Shown here: positions 25,698 to 33,709 of the stretch, in pieces
Numbering within the stretch: position 1 is the stretch's first letter
How the letters are laid out: each line of letters opens with the position of its first letter
From: Enterococcus hulanensis
GTDB taxonomy: Bacteria; Bacillota; Bacilli; Lactobacillales; Enterococcaceae
Length of the DNA: 64,000 nt
Assembly: GCF_005405485.1 (NCBI RefSeq)
Contig: NZ_BJED01000008.1
Location: 62,001-126,000, forward strand
Reading direction: 5' to 3'
Notes under the pieces: generated by a model
Seen by the model: only the letters and a program-made list of their open reading frames with translations
Told to the model about the DNA's origin: nothing
Database searches by the model: none
Program-made: the position numbers and the translations under genes

Positions 25698-26414
25698 CTA
25701 TCTTGATTGGTTTAACAGCGTATTGATTTCTTTTGTATTTAAGCGACGATATTCCCCTGGTCGCAAGCCCTGTAAGGTCAGATCGCCATAGCGTTCCCGC
25801 TTTAATTTTTGAACAGGCAAACCAACTGCTGCCAACATATTTTTAACTTGATGATTTCGACCTTCATGGATTGTTAACTCCACAATACTCGTTTCAGCCT
25901 TCTTATCAGTCGAAAGGATTTCAAACCGGGCAGGTGCTGTCTTTTTTCCTTCGATACGAATCCCCTTTGTTAAAGGTAGAAGATTCCTTTTTTCTGCATA
26001 ACCTTTCACCTTAGCCACATAAACCTTATCAATTTGATGCTTAGGATGAGCTAATCGTTGTGAAAAATCTCCATCATTGGTTAAAAGTAAAATACCAGAT
26101 GTATCATAATCTAATCGTCCGACTGGGTAAATTCTTTCAGGTACAGCCGAAAAATAATCTGTCACGACTTTTCGATTTTTGTCATCAGCCACAGCGGAGA
26201 TAACTCCACGAGGTTTATAAAATAAATAATACACCGGTTCCTCTTGATAAATCGGCACACCATCGACCTCGACAATATCTTTCTTGCCAACCTTTGTTCC
26301 TAACTCCTTAACAACTTCGCCATTTACTTTCACCCGTCCGCCAGTAATATATTCCTCGGCTTTACGACGCGATGCAATCCCTGCATGGGCAATAACCTTT
26401 TGTAATCTTTCCAT
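25698..26414 (-). CDS. rluB: 23S rRNA pseudouridine synthase RluB
   Basis: A 238-residue RluB-type enzyme that makes pseudouridine in 23S rRNA. The N-terminal S4 domain (MERLQKVIAHAGIASRRKAE) and the catalytic block GRLDYDTSGILLLTNDG with the nucleophilic Asp are clear. It overlaps scpB by one base (TAATG), so it is translated with the scpAB pair, a common arrangement. Confidence 0.95.
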   Translation of the reverse strand: MERLQKVIAHAGIASRRKAEEYITGGRVKVNGEVVKELGTKVGKKDIVEVDGVPIYQEEPVYYLFYKPRGVISAVADDKNRKVVTDYFSAVPERIYPVGRLDYDTSGILLLTNDGDFSQRLAHPKHQIDKVYVAKVKGYAEKRNLLPLTKGIRIEGKKTAPARFEILSTDKKAETSIVELTIHEGRNHQVKNMLAAVGLPVQKLKRERYGDLTLQGLRPGEYRRLNTKEINTLLNQSR

Positions 26415-26995
26415 TATTGTTCATCCTCTTCTTTAAAACGGTCATAAAACAAGTCCAAAGGCTCATCCTCATCCGCTAAATCTTCTTCCATCTTTTGGAC
26501 ATCCGGTAGTTCTTCCATGTCTTTCAGCCCAAAATAATCCATGAAGTAATCGCTTGTTCCATACAAAATCGCCCGTCCTGGACCATCCACGCGTCCTTTA
26601 TCCTCAATTAATTGCCGTGCCACCAGCGTTTGCACTGCACCGCTGGATTGAACACCACGAAGCTCATCAATTTCTGATCGCGTCACAGGCTGCTTATAGG
26701 CAATAATTGAGAGTGTCTCCAAAGCTGCCTGACTCAGACGATTAGCCATTGGGGACCGAGCAAATTCTTTTAACAATGGAGCAAATTCTTTTTTTGTACT
26801 TAACACAAAGTGATTGCCCACTTCTAAAAGAGTAAGCGCAGAAGCTTCATTATTCTCATAAGAATCTTTTAGATCAATAATATTCTGATATATTTCCGGC
26901 ATGGGTCTTTTTAAAGTGAAGGCCATTTCCTCTAAACTGATTCCTTCTTCTCCCACCACGAAAAGCATCGCTTCAATTTGACTTAATTGATTCAT
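26414..26995 (-). CDS. scpB: Segregation and condensation protein B
   Basis: A 193-residue ScpB, a winged-helix partner of ScpA and SMC in chromosome condensation. Marks: N-terminal SQIEAMLFVVGEEG, and RLSQAALETLSIIAYKQPVTRSEID in the middle. A 4-base overlap with scpA and 1-base overlap with rluB couple all three. Confidence 0.95.
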   Translation of the reverse strand: MNQLSQIEAMLFVVGEEGISLEEMAFTLKRPMPEIYQNIIDLKDSYENNEASALTLLEVGNHFVLSTKKEFAPLLKEFARSPMANRLSQAALETLSIIAYKQPVTRSEIDELRGVQSSGAVQTLVARQLIEDKGRVDGPGRAILYGTSDYFMDYFGLKDMEELPDVQKMEEDLADEDEPLDLFYDRFKEEDEQ

Positions 26996-27738
26996 ATAAC
27001 GGCTCCTTTAAATATCAAGATTGGTGCATATGTTTCTTCCTGAGTTGCCGAAGCTTGCCCCTTTTTCATTAATTCCAAAAGAGCCATGAAGGTCGTAATC
27101 ATTTCGTCTTTCGTATATTGCACAAAAAAAGACTCTAATGGCAAGCCTTCAGACTCAGATAATTTTGCCAGTCGTTGACCAATTTCATTTACTTTTTGAT
27201 CAACAGTGATTGTCTCAGTAGTAACTGTTGTTTCAATCGGTTTATTTCTTTTTTTACGTTGCAATACGTCATGTAGTGCTAAAAAAAGATCAATCGTATT
27301 TAATTGATTTTTTGGTAATGGCAAAATTTCGTCTTCATATTCAGAAAGGTCCATCGGCGCTTTGGTATAAAACAAGCTTCTTTCTTGTTCTTTCTCAGAT
27401 AAGACAGAAGCCGCATATTTGTACTTGCGATACTCCAAAAGCTGTTGAACCAAGGCTTCCCGAGGGTCTTCACCTTCTTCATCATCACAATCAAATTCTA
27501 GCTCTGGCTTTGGCAACAGCATTTGACTCTTAATTGACATAAGGGTTGCTGCCATAACTAAGTACTCACCAGCCACCTCTAATTCTAAGGTTTTCATGGC
27601 GTGAATAAAATTCATATATTGCTCTGTCACTTCTGCAATTGGGATATCATAAATATCGATTTCCAACTGTTGGATTAAATGCAGCAGAAGATCAAGCGGA
27701 CCCTCAAAAACATCTAATTTTAAACTAATTGTTTCCAT
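26992..27738 (-). CDS. scpA: Segregation and condensation protein A
   Basis: A 248-residue kleisin subunit of the SMC complex. Marks: LDVFEGPLDLLLHLIQQLEIDIYDIPI at the N-terminus and a C-terminal winged helix (about 170-248, with VVTFMALLEL-like KDEMITTFMALLELMK). Overlaps ribT by 14 bases upstream and scpB by 4 bases downstream. Confidence 0.95.
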   Translation of the reverse strand: METISLKLDVFEGPLDLLLHLIQQLEIDIYDIPIAEVTEQYMNFIHAMKTLELEVAGEYLVMAATLMSIKSQMLLPKPELEFDCDDEEGEDPREALVQQLLEYRKYKYAASVLSEKEQERSLFYTKAPMDLSEYEDEILPLPKNQLNTIDLFLALHDVLQRKKRNKPIETTVTTETITVDQKVNEIGQRLAKLSESEGLPLESFFVQYTKDEMITTFMALLELMKKGQASATQEETYAPILIFKGAVI

Positions 27739-28105
27739 CTTGCCCTCGCTTATGTTCTTGCCATTTTGCTAAAAAGGCGGAGGTAGCAGGTGTTCCAATA
27801 ATTTTTTGATTTGGATACATCGCTTGCAACTCATCCATCATAGTAATGCTAATCCCTTCTCCTCGATAAGAAGGGTTCAAACTGATATCGTGAAGTACAA
27901 TTTCCTGATCCTCTAACTGACTCACACCGACTACACCTTGTACGTTGTCAGAATTGTCATCATAATAGCAATACAGTTGGTAACGATCATCGCCTTCATA
28001 TGTATCGATTTCTTTTAGTAAATGTTGTTGATCTTTTAAGCTTTCATGAAAACTTAAAAGCCCCATCGCAATTTTTCGCTGATTTTTTCGATATTGAGTA
28101 AGCAT
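27725..28105 (-). CDS. ribT: RibT-like N-acetyltransferase (GNAT)
   Basis: A 126-residue GNAT-fold protein. The acetyl-CoA-binding signature is NPSYRGEGISITMMDEL (about residues 79-95). In Bacillus ribT lies between the rib operon and scpA, which supports the name. The acceptor substrate is unknown. Coupled to scpA by a 14-base overlap. Confidence 0.82.
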   Translation of the reverse strand: MLTQYRKNQRKIAMGLLSFHESLKDQQHLLKEIDTYEGDDRYQLYCYYDDNSDNVQGVVGVSQLEDQEIVLHDISLNPSYRGEGISITMMDELQAMYPNQKIIGTPATSAFLAKWQEHKRGQDGNN

Positions 28106-28119
28106 TCTTTCTCCTCCTG

Positions 28120-29010
28120 TTAAGCACGCGGAAAAAACTCTTTATACACTTCGGTCATTCGCCGTTTAGTGATATGAGTATAAATCTGTGTTGTAGATAT
28201 ATCAGCATGACCTAGAAGTTCTTGAACCGTTCGCAAATCCGCTCCGTTTTCAAGTAAATGTGTCGCAAAACTATGCCGCAAAGTATGAGGTGTAACATCC
28301 TTCATGATCTCTGCTTTGATAACATATTGTTTCAGATTCTTCCATATACCTTGTCGGCTCAGTCCATGACCATGATTGTTAACGAATAAAAATGTTTCAT
28401 TTGGTGTCTTTTTAGTTAATATGGGCCTAACTTCTGCCAGATAACGTTCTAGCCAATGAATCGCATAATCTCCTAATGGAACGATCCGCTCTTTATCACC
28501 CTTACCGACAGTTTGCAAGAGCCCCATTTCCAAATGGATATCCCCAAGTCTTAGTCCAATAAGTTCACTTACCCTTAGTCCAGTGGCATACATCACTTCC
28601 AAAATTGCACGATCACGAATTCCTAAATCAGTCGTGGTATCTGGCGCAGCAATCAAACGCTCTACTTCTGCTAATGAAAGTGTTTGGGGAAGCTTTTGGG
28701 CCTTCTTTGGACTATCAATATGCTGCATTGGATCGTGGTCCGTGTAACGTTCTTGGCGTAAAAATTGATGAAAACGACGCAAACTAGAAATCATTCGCGT
28801 AATCGTAGTAGATGCTTTACCGGCTTCAGTTAAATTTGTCAAAAAAGACACAACCATATAACGATCAACCGCCTGCCATTCAGATACACCTTGATCAGTC
28901 AAAAAGGACAAGTATTGCTGCAAGTCCCTTTGGTAACTAATACGTGTATTTTCTGAAAGACCACGTTCAATCGATAAGTAATGTAAATATTCCGTTATTT
29001 GTTCATCCAT
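28120..29010 (-). CDS. xerD: Tyrosine recombinase XerD
   Basis: A 296-residue Xer recombinase that resolves chromosome dimers at dif sites. Catalytic residues are visible: Arg in TGLRVSELIGL, Lys in GKGDKERIVPLG, HTLRHSFATHLLENGA with His and Arg, His in LLGHADISTTQIY, and the Tyr nucleophile in IYTHI. Position after fur and before ribT/scpA fits XerD rather than XerC. Confidence 0.93.
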   Translation of the reverse strand: MDEQITEYLHYLSIERGLSENTRISYQRDLQQYLSFLTDQGVSEWQAVDRYMVVSFLTNLTEAGKASTTITRMISSLRRFHQFLRQERYTDHDPMQHIDSPKKAQKLPQTLSLAEVERLIAAPDTTTDLGIRDRAILEVMYATGLRVSELIGLRLGDIHLEMGLLQTVGKGDKERIVPLGDYAIHWLERYLAEVRPILTKKTPNETFLFVNNHGHGLSRQGIWKNLKQYVIKAEIMKDVTPHTLRHSFATHLLENGADLRTVQELLGHADISTTQIYTHITKRRMTEVYKEFFPRA

Positions 29011-29037
29011 GTTTTCACCACTTTCGCTTTATCATAA

Positions 29038-29081
29038 CAAAAAGTCCCTTGAAATGATAGCACGTATCTTTGCAAGGGACT
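29038..29081 (-). terminator. Intrinsic terminator of fur
   Basis: AGTCCCTTG pairs with CAAGGGACT across a 21-base loop, then TTTTTGTT on the minus strand. Confidence 0.7.
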
Positions 29082-29122
29082 ATATAAATTAATTATAACT
29101 TAATCCAATTTAACTAAGAAGT

Positions 29123-29578
29123 TTACGCATCTTTCTTCTCTTGGCAACTCTGACAAATACCATGAAAAGTCAAACGATGGTCTTTTACTAAAAAGTGATA
29201 ACGTGATTCTACTACTCGTTCCACATCGCCTAAAAGATCTTCTTCAATTTCTTCGATATTCCCACATTCTAGGCACAAAAGGTGATGATGAAAATGCTCA
29301 GCACCTTCTTTTCGTAAATCATAACGCGCCAATCCATCATCAAAACTAATCTTATTGACGATATGCAGTTCGGTTAAAATTTCTAAAGTACGATACACAG
29401 TTGCTAAGCCGATTTCAGGGCTTTTCTTTTTCACTAAAAAATAAATTTCTTCGGCCGATAAATGGTCTTTTTCATTTTCCAATAAAACGAGAACGGTTGC
29501 TTCACGCTGGGGCGTCAACTTGAATCCAGAATCATGAAGTTGCTTTTTTGTTTTTTGTAAGGCTAGGATTGCGTTCAA
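29123..29578 (-). CDS. fur: Fur-family metalloregulator, probably Fur
   Basis: A 151-residue Fur-family repressor: DNA-binding winged helix (about residues 16-85, KLTPQREATVLVLLENEKDHLSAEEIY), a metal-binding segment EHFHHHLLCLECGNIEE, and a second CxxC (CQSCQEK) for the structural zinc. The order fur-xerD is shared with Bacillus and points to Fur over PerR or Zur. The start is TTG 29578, six bases after AGGAGGG. The promoter carries an exact PerR-type box, so PerR and possibly Fur itself may control it; in B. subtilis fur is under PerR control. Confidence 0.88.
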   Translation of the reverse strand: MNAILALQKTKKQLHDSGFKLTPQREATVLVLLENEKDHLSAEEIYFLVKKKSPEIGLATVYRTLEILTELHIVNKISFDDGLARYDLRKEGAEHFHHHLLCLECGNIEEIEEDLLGDVERVVESRYHFLVKDHRLTFHGICQSCQEKKDA

Positions 29579-29596
29579 GAGAACCCTCCTCTATCT

Positions 29597-29625
29597 ATTT
29601 TATAATAATTATAAACAAGCAGCAA
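29597..29625 (-). promoter_or_regulatory. fur promoter overlapped by a Per-type box
   Basis: TTGCTG (29620-29625) and TAAAAT (29597-29602) with 17 bases between them. The 15-base palindrome at 29600-29614 covers the spacer and touches the -10 box, ideal for repression. Confidence 0.65.
29600..29614. promoter_or_regulatory. Per box, exact match to TTATAATNATTATAA
   Basis: The plus strand reads TTATAATAATTATAA, identical to the published PerR consensus of Bacillus and differing from the Fur box (TGATAATNATTATCA) at two symmetric positions. A weaker copy with two changes lies at 29643-29657. Confidence 0.75.
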
Positions 29626-29642
29626 GAACTCTACTGTTTTTC

Positions 29643-29657
29643 TTAGAATTATTATAG
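29643..29657. promoter_or_regulatory. Second, imperfect Per/Fur-type box
   Basis: TTAGAATTATTATAG matches the 15-base consensus with two changes, 43 bases from the first box and upstream of the -35. Confidence 0.45.
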
Positions 29658-29691
29658 TTTATCACCTTTATTTATGCAAGGACATTCTCAA

Positions 29692-30549
29692 TTAGCTTTT
29701 TAAACGAATCTCACCTTCAGTTTGTTCAATCAACTTCTCTTTCAATAAGTGACCAATCGCACGCTTAAATTGACCTTTGCTGATGCCGAATGCTTCTTTG
29801 ATTTCTTCAGGAGCAGACTTATCCCAATAAGGTAATTTATGATCCGTATTTCTTTCCAACATTGTTAAAATCATTGCAGCATCATCACTGATCATTTCAT
29901 GACTGCGAGGCTTTAATGACATATTCAAAACACCGTCTGGACGAACTCCGATAACACGAGCCTCTACTACTTCACCCAATCGCGGTTCTAGGTAGCGTTC
30001 AGATGGATGAACAAAGCCGATATAAAAATCTTCAGTAATTAGATAGGACCCCACAACTTTCAATCGATAAATCGTGCCTTTTTTGTTTTCATTCTGCATT
30101 TCTGCATTTCCGGCACGACTTAGAGAGTGGAAGATAGCCTCGTCAGCTAACACACCCCACATCCGGTCTTTTTCATCAACTCGTATACTGACCATTAAGC
30201 GATCACCCTTTTTGGGCCAAAGCTCTTTCATACTTGGCATTTCATCCAATGATACGACCATGTCCTTGTCAGCTAAACCAATATTCACGAATACACCTAA
30301 ATCACGGCGAACGTCTGTTACTTCACCGAAAGCATAATGACCAATTCGAATCTGTGGGATTTTTGTCGTGAAGATAGCCTCTTTCTTTTGATTCACGTAG
30401 CCAAATCCCTCAACCGATTCTCCGACTTCATGAGATTCATCTTCATCCTTCAATAAGTGGAAGGTTACACCATTTTTTTGTACCAGATACATACTTTCAT
30501 TCTCATCGATAATTAATCCGGTAAAAACTTGTCCTAATAGTTCATTCAT
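29692..30549 (-). CDS. cvfB: CvfB-family S1-like RNA-binding protein
   Basis: A 285-residue protein with repeated S1-like domains (about residues 1-60, 65-145, 150-215) and a C-terminal winged helix (about 225-280, APEEIKEAFGISKGQFKRAIGHLLKE). CvfB homologues bind RNA and affect virulence-factor expression in staphylococci; the role here is inferred from family. AAGGAG precedes the ATG. It lies downstream of mapZ, separated by a weak terminator. Confidence 0.88.
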   Translation of the reverse strand: MNELLGQVFTGLIIDENESMYLVQKNGVTFHLLKDEDESHEVGESVEGFGYVNQKKEAIFTTKIPQIRIGHYAFGEVTDVRRDLGVFVNIGLADKDMVVSLDEMPSMKELWPKKGDRLMVSIRVDEKDRMWGVLADEAIFHSLSRAGNAEMQNENKKGTIYRLKVVGSYLITEDFYIGFVHPSERYLEPRLGEVVEARVIGVRPDGVLNMSLKPRSHEMISDDAAMILTMLERNTDHKLPYWDKSAPEEIKEAFGISKGQFKRAIGHLLKEKLIEQTEGEIRLKS

Positions 30550-30584
30550 AATTATTACTCCTTATAAAAATATCTTATATCATT

Positions 30585-30615
30585 ATTAAAGCTGGGAAGA
30601 CAGTATCTCCCCAGC
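30585..30615 (-). terminator. Intrinsic terminator of mapZ
   Basis: GCTGGGAAGA pairs with TCTCCCCAGC around a five-base loop, followed by a short TTTAAT on the minus strand; weaker T-run than the others. Confidence 0.6.
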
Positions 30616-30629
30616 CTCTATGTCCTAAT

Positions 30630-32312
30630 TTAATTTGATCCATCGCCTTTAAACCAACCAGTTTTACAGTTGATTGTTACCAAATACATCGGCAAGTCTG
30701 AGTCTGAATATCCCTTTGTTAAGGATGCTCGATTTGAAGTAGCGTACAAGTTATAGTAGCCTTCACCATTTTCAACTTTCACTGGTTCCAAGCTATAGCC
30801 GCCTTCTACAATATAACCACGAGAAATACAAGTTTGAATAACTTTCTCCTTAACTCCGGGAGCCCAAGCATACGCATCGCTGCTTGTGTCGCCTGCTTGA
30901 TTATTGCTGTCAGTTGATGAAGCTTTATTTTGTGCCTCTTGAGCAGCTTTTTCTTGTTCTTCCTTTTCACGAGCTGCCTTTTCTGCAGCAGCTTTCTCTT
31001 CAGCGGCTTTCTTTTCTTTTTCTTTCAATGTTTGATCAACTTTGCTTAATTCATCTTTTTGCGACTGAACCAACGCTTGATTTGCGACCGCTTTAACAGC
31101 ATTATTTGCTGTATTATACTGATCTCGAGTAACTGATTCGATTACATTACCATCTTTCAATAAACCGTCGGCAGCCTTTTTAGCAGCTTCAAACTTCGAA
31201 TATTGATCCTTCGCATTGTTAATAGCCTGATTCATTAAGTCATCAAACTCTTTGTCACCTGTATTGATTGATAAGTCTATTGGCTCTGCAGCTTTTAATA
31301 GTGGTTTATCAACAATTTTATTTCCATTAATTGCAGCACTTGTAAATAACTGATTGACCGACTGCTCAGCTTTTTGCTTATCGACCAATTCATTATAATT
31401 CTTTTTCAAATCATCGTAACGTTTATTGCTTTTATATCGAGACAATTCTTCGTCAATTTTACTAGTGTTGAGAGTGACTTTATCGCTAGCAAGAAAAATC
31501 TGTTTGTCATCTGTATAATAGCTCGCGATACTGTCTTCAATTGAATCAAGTTCTTTGTTCTCTTTTTTAACAGTCGCAATACGCTGTGCTTCCACTTCTT
31601 TTTCGTGGTGATAATAATAGCCGCCGCCTACTCCTAAAACAGCAATTGCTGCTAAAGTGATGTAAAGTTTTTTACGATTCTTTTTAGGCGGTTCTTCTGA
31701 AAATTGAGGGGTTTCTGGTGGAATATCTTCTTCCCCAGAATCCTCATTTTTTTCCGCTGTGTTTTCAGAGTCGATTGATTCTACCTCGGGAGTTTCTGAT
31801 GAAACTTCTTCTTCAACGAAAGGGATTGGATCAAACTCGGCTGTTCCACCTACTTCAGAAGCTTTTTCATCTGAGAGCTCGTCAGATTCAGCCTCTGAAC
31901 TTTTTACAGATTCGTCAGAACTTTGACCTTCGGCTTCTAAAGTTGAATCCTGTTCTATTTCATCATTGTCAACAGAGTCCGCTTCATTTGCATTCTCAGA
32001 TTCATTCTTTTCTGTTTTGTCCTGATCATCTTTGTGCTCACGAATATATTCTGCCAAAATCGGATTCATTTCAGGAGTTTCTTCATTCGTTTCTTTTGAA
32101 TTTTCTTCTTTCATCTTATCCTCGTTATCCTTAAACATTTTTTGCACAGATTCAATAGGCATGTCAGCTAGCTCTGACCATTCTATCGTGTCATTTTTAT
32201 CATTAATATCTTCAATATGTTCTCGATCGTTCAACTGTAATGAAAAGCCACACTTCGGACAAGTCGTGCATCCTTCGATGGGTTCAAAACCACAGTTAGG
32301 GCATTTTTGCAA
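30630..32312 (-). CDS. mapZ: MapZ-family cell division site-positioning protein with N-terminal zinc ribbon
   Basis: A 560-residue membrane protein. N-terminal zinc ribbon with two CxxC pairs (QKCPNCGF and TTCPKCGFSL, residues 2-23), a long acidic cytoplasmic region (about 30-215), one membrane span (about 218-240, LYITLAAIAVLGVGGGYYY), an outside helical region (about 240-470, Lys/Glu/Ala-rich near its end) and a C-terminal domain (about 480-560; GVKEKVIQTCISRGYI, GYYNLYATSN, VTINCKTGWF) that resembles the MapZ outer domain. MapZ marks future division sites and guides FtsZ in streptococci and enterococci. The start is TTG 32312, nine bases after AAAGGAG; the ATG at 32339 has no ribosome site. 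Confidence 0.8.
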   Translation of the reverse strand: MQKCPNCGFEPIEGCTTCPKCGFSLQLNDREHIEDINDKNDTIEWSELADMPIESVQKMFKDNEDKMKEENSKETNEETPEMNPILAEYIREHKDDQDKTEKNESENANEADSVDNDEIEQDSTLEAEGQSSDESVKSSEAESDELSDEKASEVGGTAEFDPIPFVEEEVSSETPEVESIDSENTAEKNEDSGEEDIPPETPQFSEEPPKKNRKKLYITLAAIAVLGVGGGYYYHHEKEVEAQRIATVKKENKELDSIEDSIASYYTDDKQIFLASDKVTLNTSKIDEELSRYKSNKRYDDLKKNYNELVDKQKAEQSVNQLFTSAAINGNKIVDKPLLKAAEPIDLSINTGDKEFDDLMNQAINNAKDQYSKFEAAKKAADGLLKDGNVIESVTRDQYNTANNAVKAVANQALVQSQKDELSKVDQTLKEKEKKAAEEKAAAEKAAREKEEQEKAAQEAQNKASSTDSNNQAGDTSSDAYAWAPGVKEKVIQTCISRGYIVEGGYSLEPVKVENGEGYYNLYATSNRASLTKGYSDSDLPMYLVTINCKTGWFKGDGSN

Positions 32313-32351
32313 TGAAATCGGCTCCTTTTTTTCAATCATATGCTTTAATCT

Positions 32352-32379
32352 ATCATATGTTTAGGGATGTTCCAAGCAA
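32352..32379 (-). promoter_or_regulatory. Possible mapZ promoter
   Basis: TTGCTT (32374-32379) and TATGAT (32352-32357) with 16 bases between them on the minus strand, about 40 bases before the TTG start. The rest of the gap to rpoD (32380-32536) is AT-rich and holds nothing I can name. Confidence 0.5.
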
Positions 32380-32536
32380 TTTTCGAGTGAATTAACCAAA
32401 AATAATAAAATCCATTTGACTTTTGATGGGTATTATTTCTATTAGAGTTTTATTTTTTTATCGCTAATATATCAATTTTTATTATGCAATTTGTTCGCAA
32501 TTTTATCACGCACTATTCTTCTATTAAATTGATAAA

Positions 32537-32572
32537 TAAAAAAACTCCTCGAGAAGCATCCCGAGGAGAGTA
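32537..32572 (-). terminator. Intrinsic terminator of rpoD
   Basis: ACTCCTCG pairs with CGAGGAGAGT around a short loop; seven T on the minus strand; directly after the stop codon. Confidence 0.85.
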
Positions 32573-32577
32573 AAAAT

Positions 32578-33687
32578 CTATTCTAGAAAGTCTTTCAATT
32601 GTTTTGAACGTGACGGATGACGTAATTTACGCAATGCCTTCGCTTCAATCTGACGAATCCGTTCACGGGTAACCCCAAAGACACGTCCGACTTCTTCCAA
32701 AGTACGGGTTCTGCCATCATCTAAACCGAAACGTAAACGTAACACGTTTTCTTCACGATCAGTCAATGTGTCTAACACGTCTTCTAATTGTTCTTTCAGC
32801 ATTTCTGATGCAGCGTGCTCAGCAGGGCTAGTTGCTTCTTGGTCTTCGATGAAGTCACCCAAATGCGAGTCATCTTCTTCACCAATCGGAGTCTCCAAAG
32901 AAACAGGTTCTTGAGCGATTTTCAAAATCTCACGAACTTTTTCTGTAGGCAAGTCCATTTCAGCACCGATTTCTTCTGGTGTTGGTTCGCGTCCTAAATC
33001 TTGCAATAATTGACGTTGTACACGAATTAATTTATTGATAGTTTCCACCATATGAACTGGAATACGAATCGTGCGTGCTTGGTCAGCGATTGCACGGGTA
33101 ATTGCTTGACGTATCCACCAAGTGGCATAAGTTGAGAATTTGAACCCTTTTCGGTAATCAAATTTTTCAACAGCCTTCATTAATCCCATATTTCCTTCTT
33201 GGATTAAATCTAAAAATTGCATACCACGTCCAACGTAACGTTTTGCAATACTTACAACTAGACGTAAGTTTGCTTCGGCTAGACGTTGTTTGGCTTCTTG
33301 ATCACCTTGTTCGATCAACAGGGCAAGTTCAACTTCTTCTTCAGCGGTCAGTAATGAAACGCGTCCGATTTCTTTTAAATACATACGAACTGGGTCATTG
33401 ATCTTGACACCAGTTGGGGCCGATAAATCTTCTTTTTGTGCGGCTTTCGCAGTTTCTTCATTTTGTTTTAAACTAGCTTTAGAGGGATCCCCGTTTTCAT
33501 CGACAACACTGACACCAGCATCTTCAACTTTTTGGATCAACACATCCATTGCTTCTGCACCTAATTCATAAGGAGTCGCTAAACGATTCGTTAGCTCATC
33601 ATAAACCACTTGTCCCAGTGGTTTCTTTTCCTTGATGAAGGCCGCTACAGCTTTTTCATACTCTTTTTTGTTTTTTACATCTGCCAT
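32578..33687 (-). CDS. rpoD: RNA polymerase primary sigma factor (SigA/RpoD)
   Basis: A 369-residue housekeeping sigma factor. Region 1.2 ([21 protein letters not shown]), region 2 ([28 protein letters not shown] region; core-binding and -10 recognition with [15 protein letters not shown]), region 3, and region 4.2 ([21 protein letters not shown]) for -35 recognition are all present. AAAGGGG precedes the ATG. Downstream of dnaG by 22 bases, the usual dnaG-rpoD pair. Confidence 0.97.
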   Translation of the reverse strand: MADVKNKKEYEKAVAAFIKEKKPLGQVVYDELTNRLATPYELGAEAMDVLIQKVEDAGVSVVDENGDPSKASLKQNEETAKAAQKEDLSAPTGVKINDPVRMYLKEIGRVSLLTAEEEVELALLIEQGDQEAKQRLAEANLRLVVSIAKRYVGRGMQFLDLIQEGNMGLMKAVEKFDYRKGFKFSTYATWWIRQAITRAIADQARTIRIPVHMVETINKLIRVQRQLLQDLGREPTPEEIGAEMDLPTEKVREILKIAQEPVSLETPIGEEDDSHLGDFIEDQEATSPAEHAASEMLKEQLEDVLDTLTDREENVLRLRFGLDDGRTRTLEEVGRVFGVTRERIRQIEAKALRKLRHPSRSKQLKDFLE

Positions 33688-33709
33688 AAAATAAATGCCC
33701 CTTTCACTT

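Noticed and set aside
29123-29578. PerR instead of Fur, because of the Per box
   Set aside because: The box shows who may regulate the gene, not what it encodes; the fur-xerD order fits Fur. Not fully excluded.
30884-32364. Leu-rich plus-strand frames opposite mapZ
   Set aside because: Products of the Glu/Lys-rich codons of mapZ read on the other strand; no start signals.
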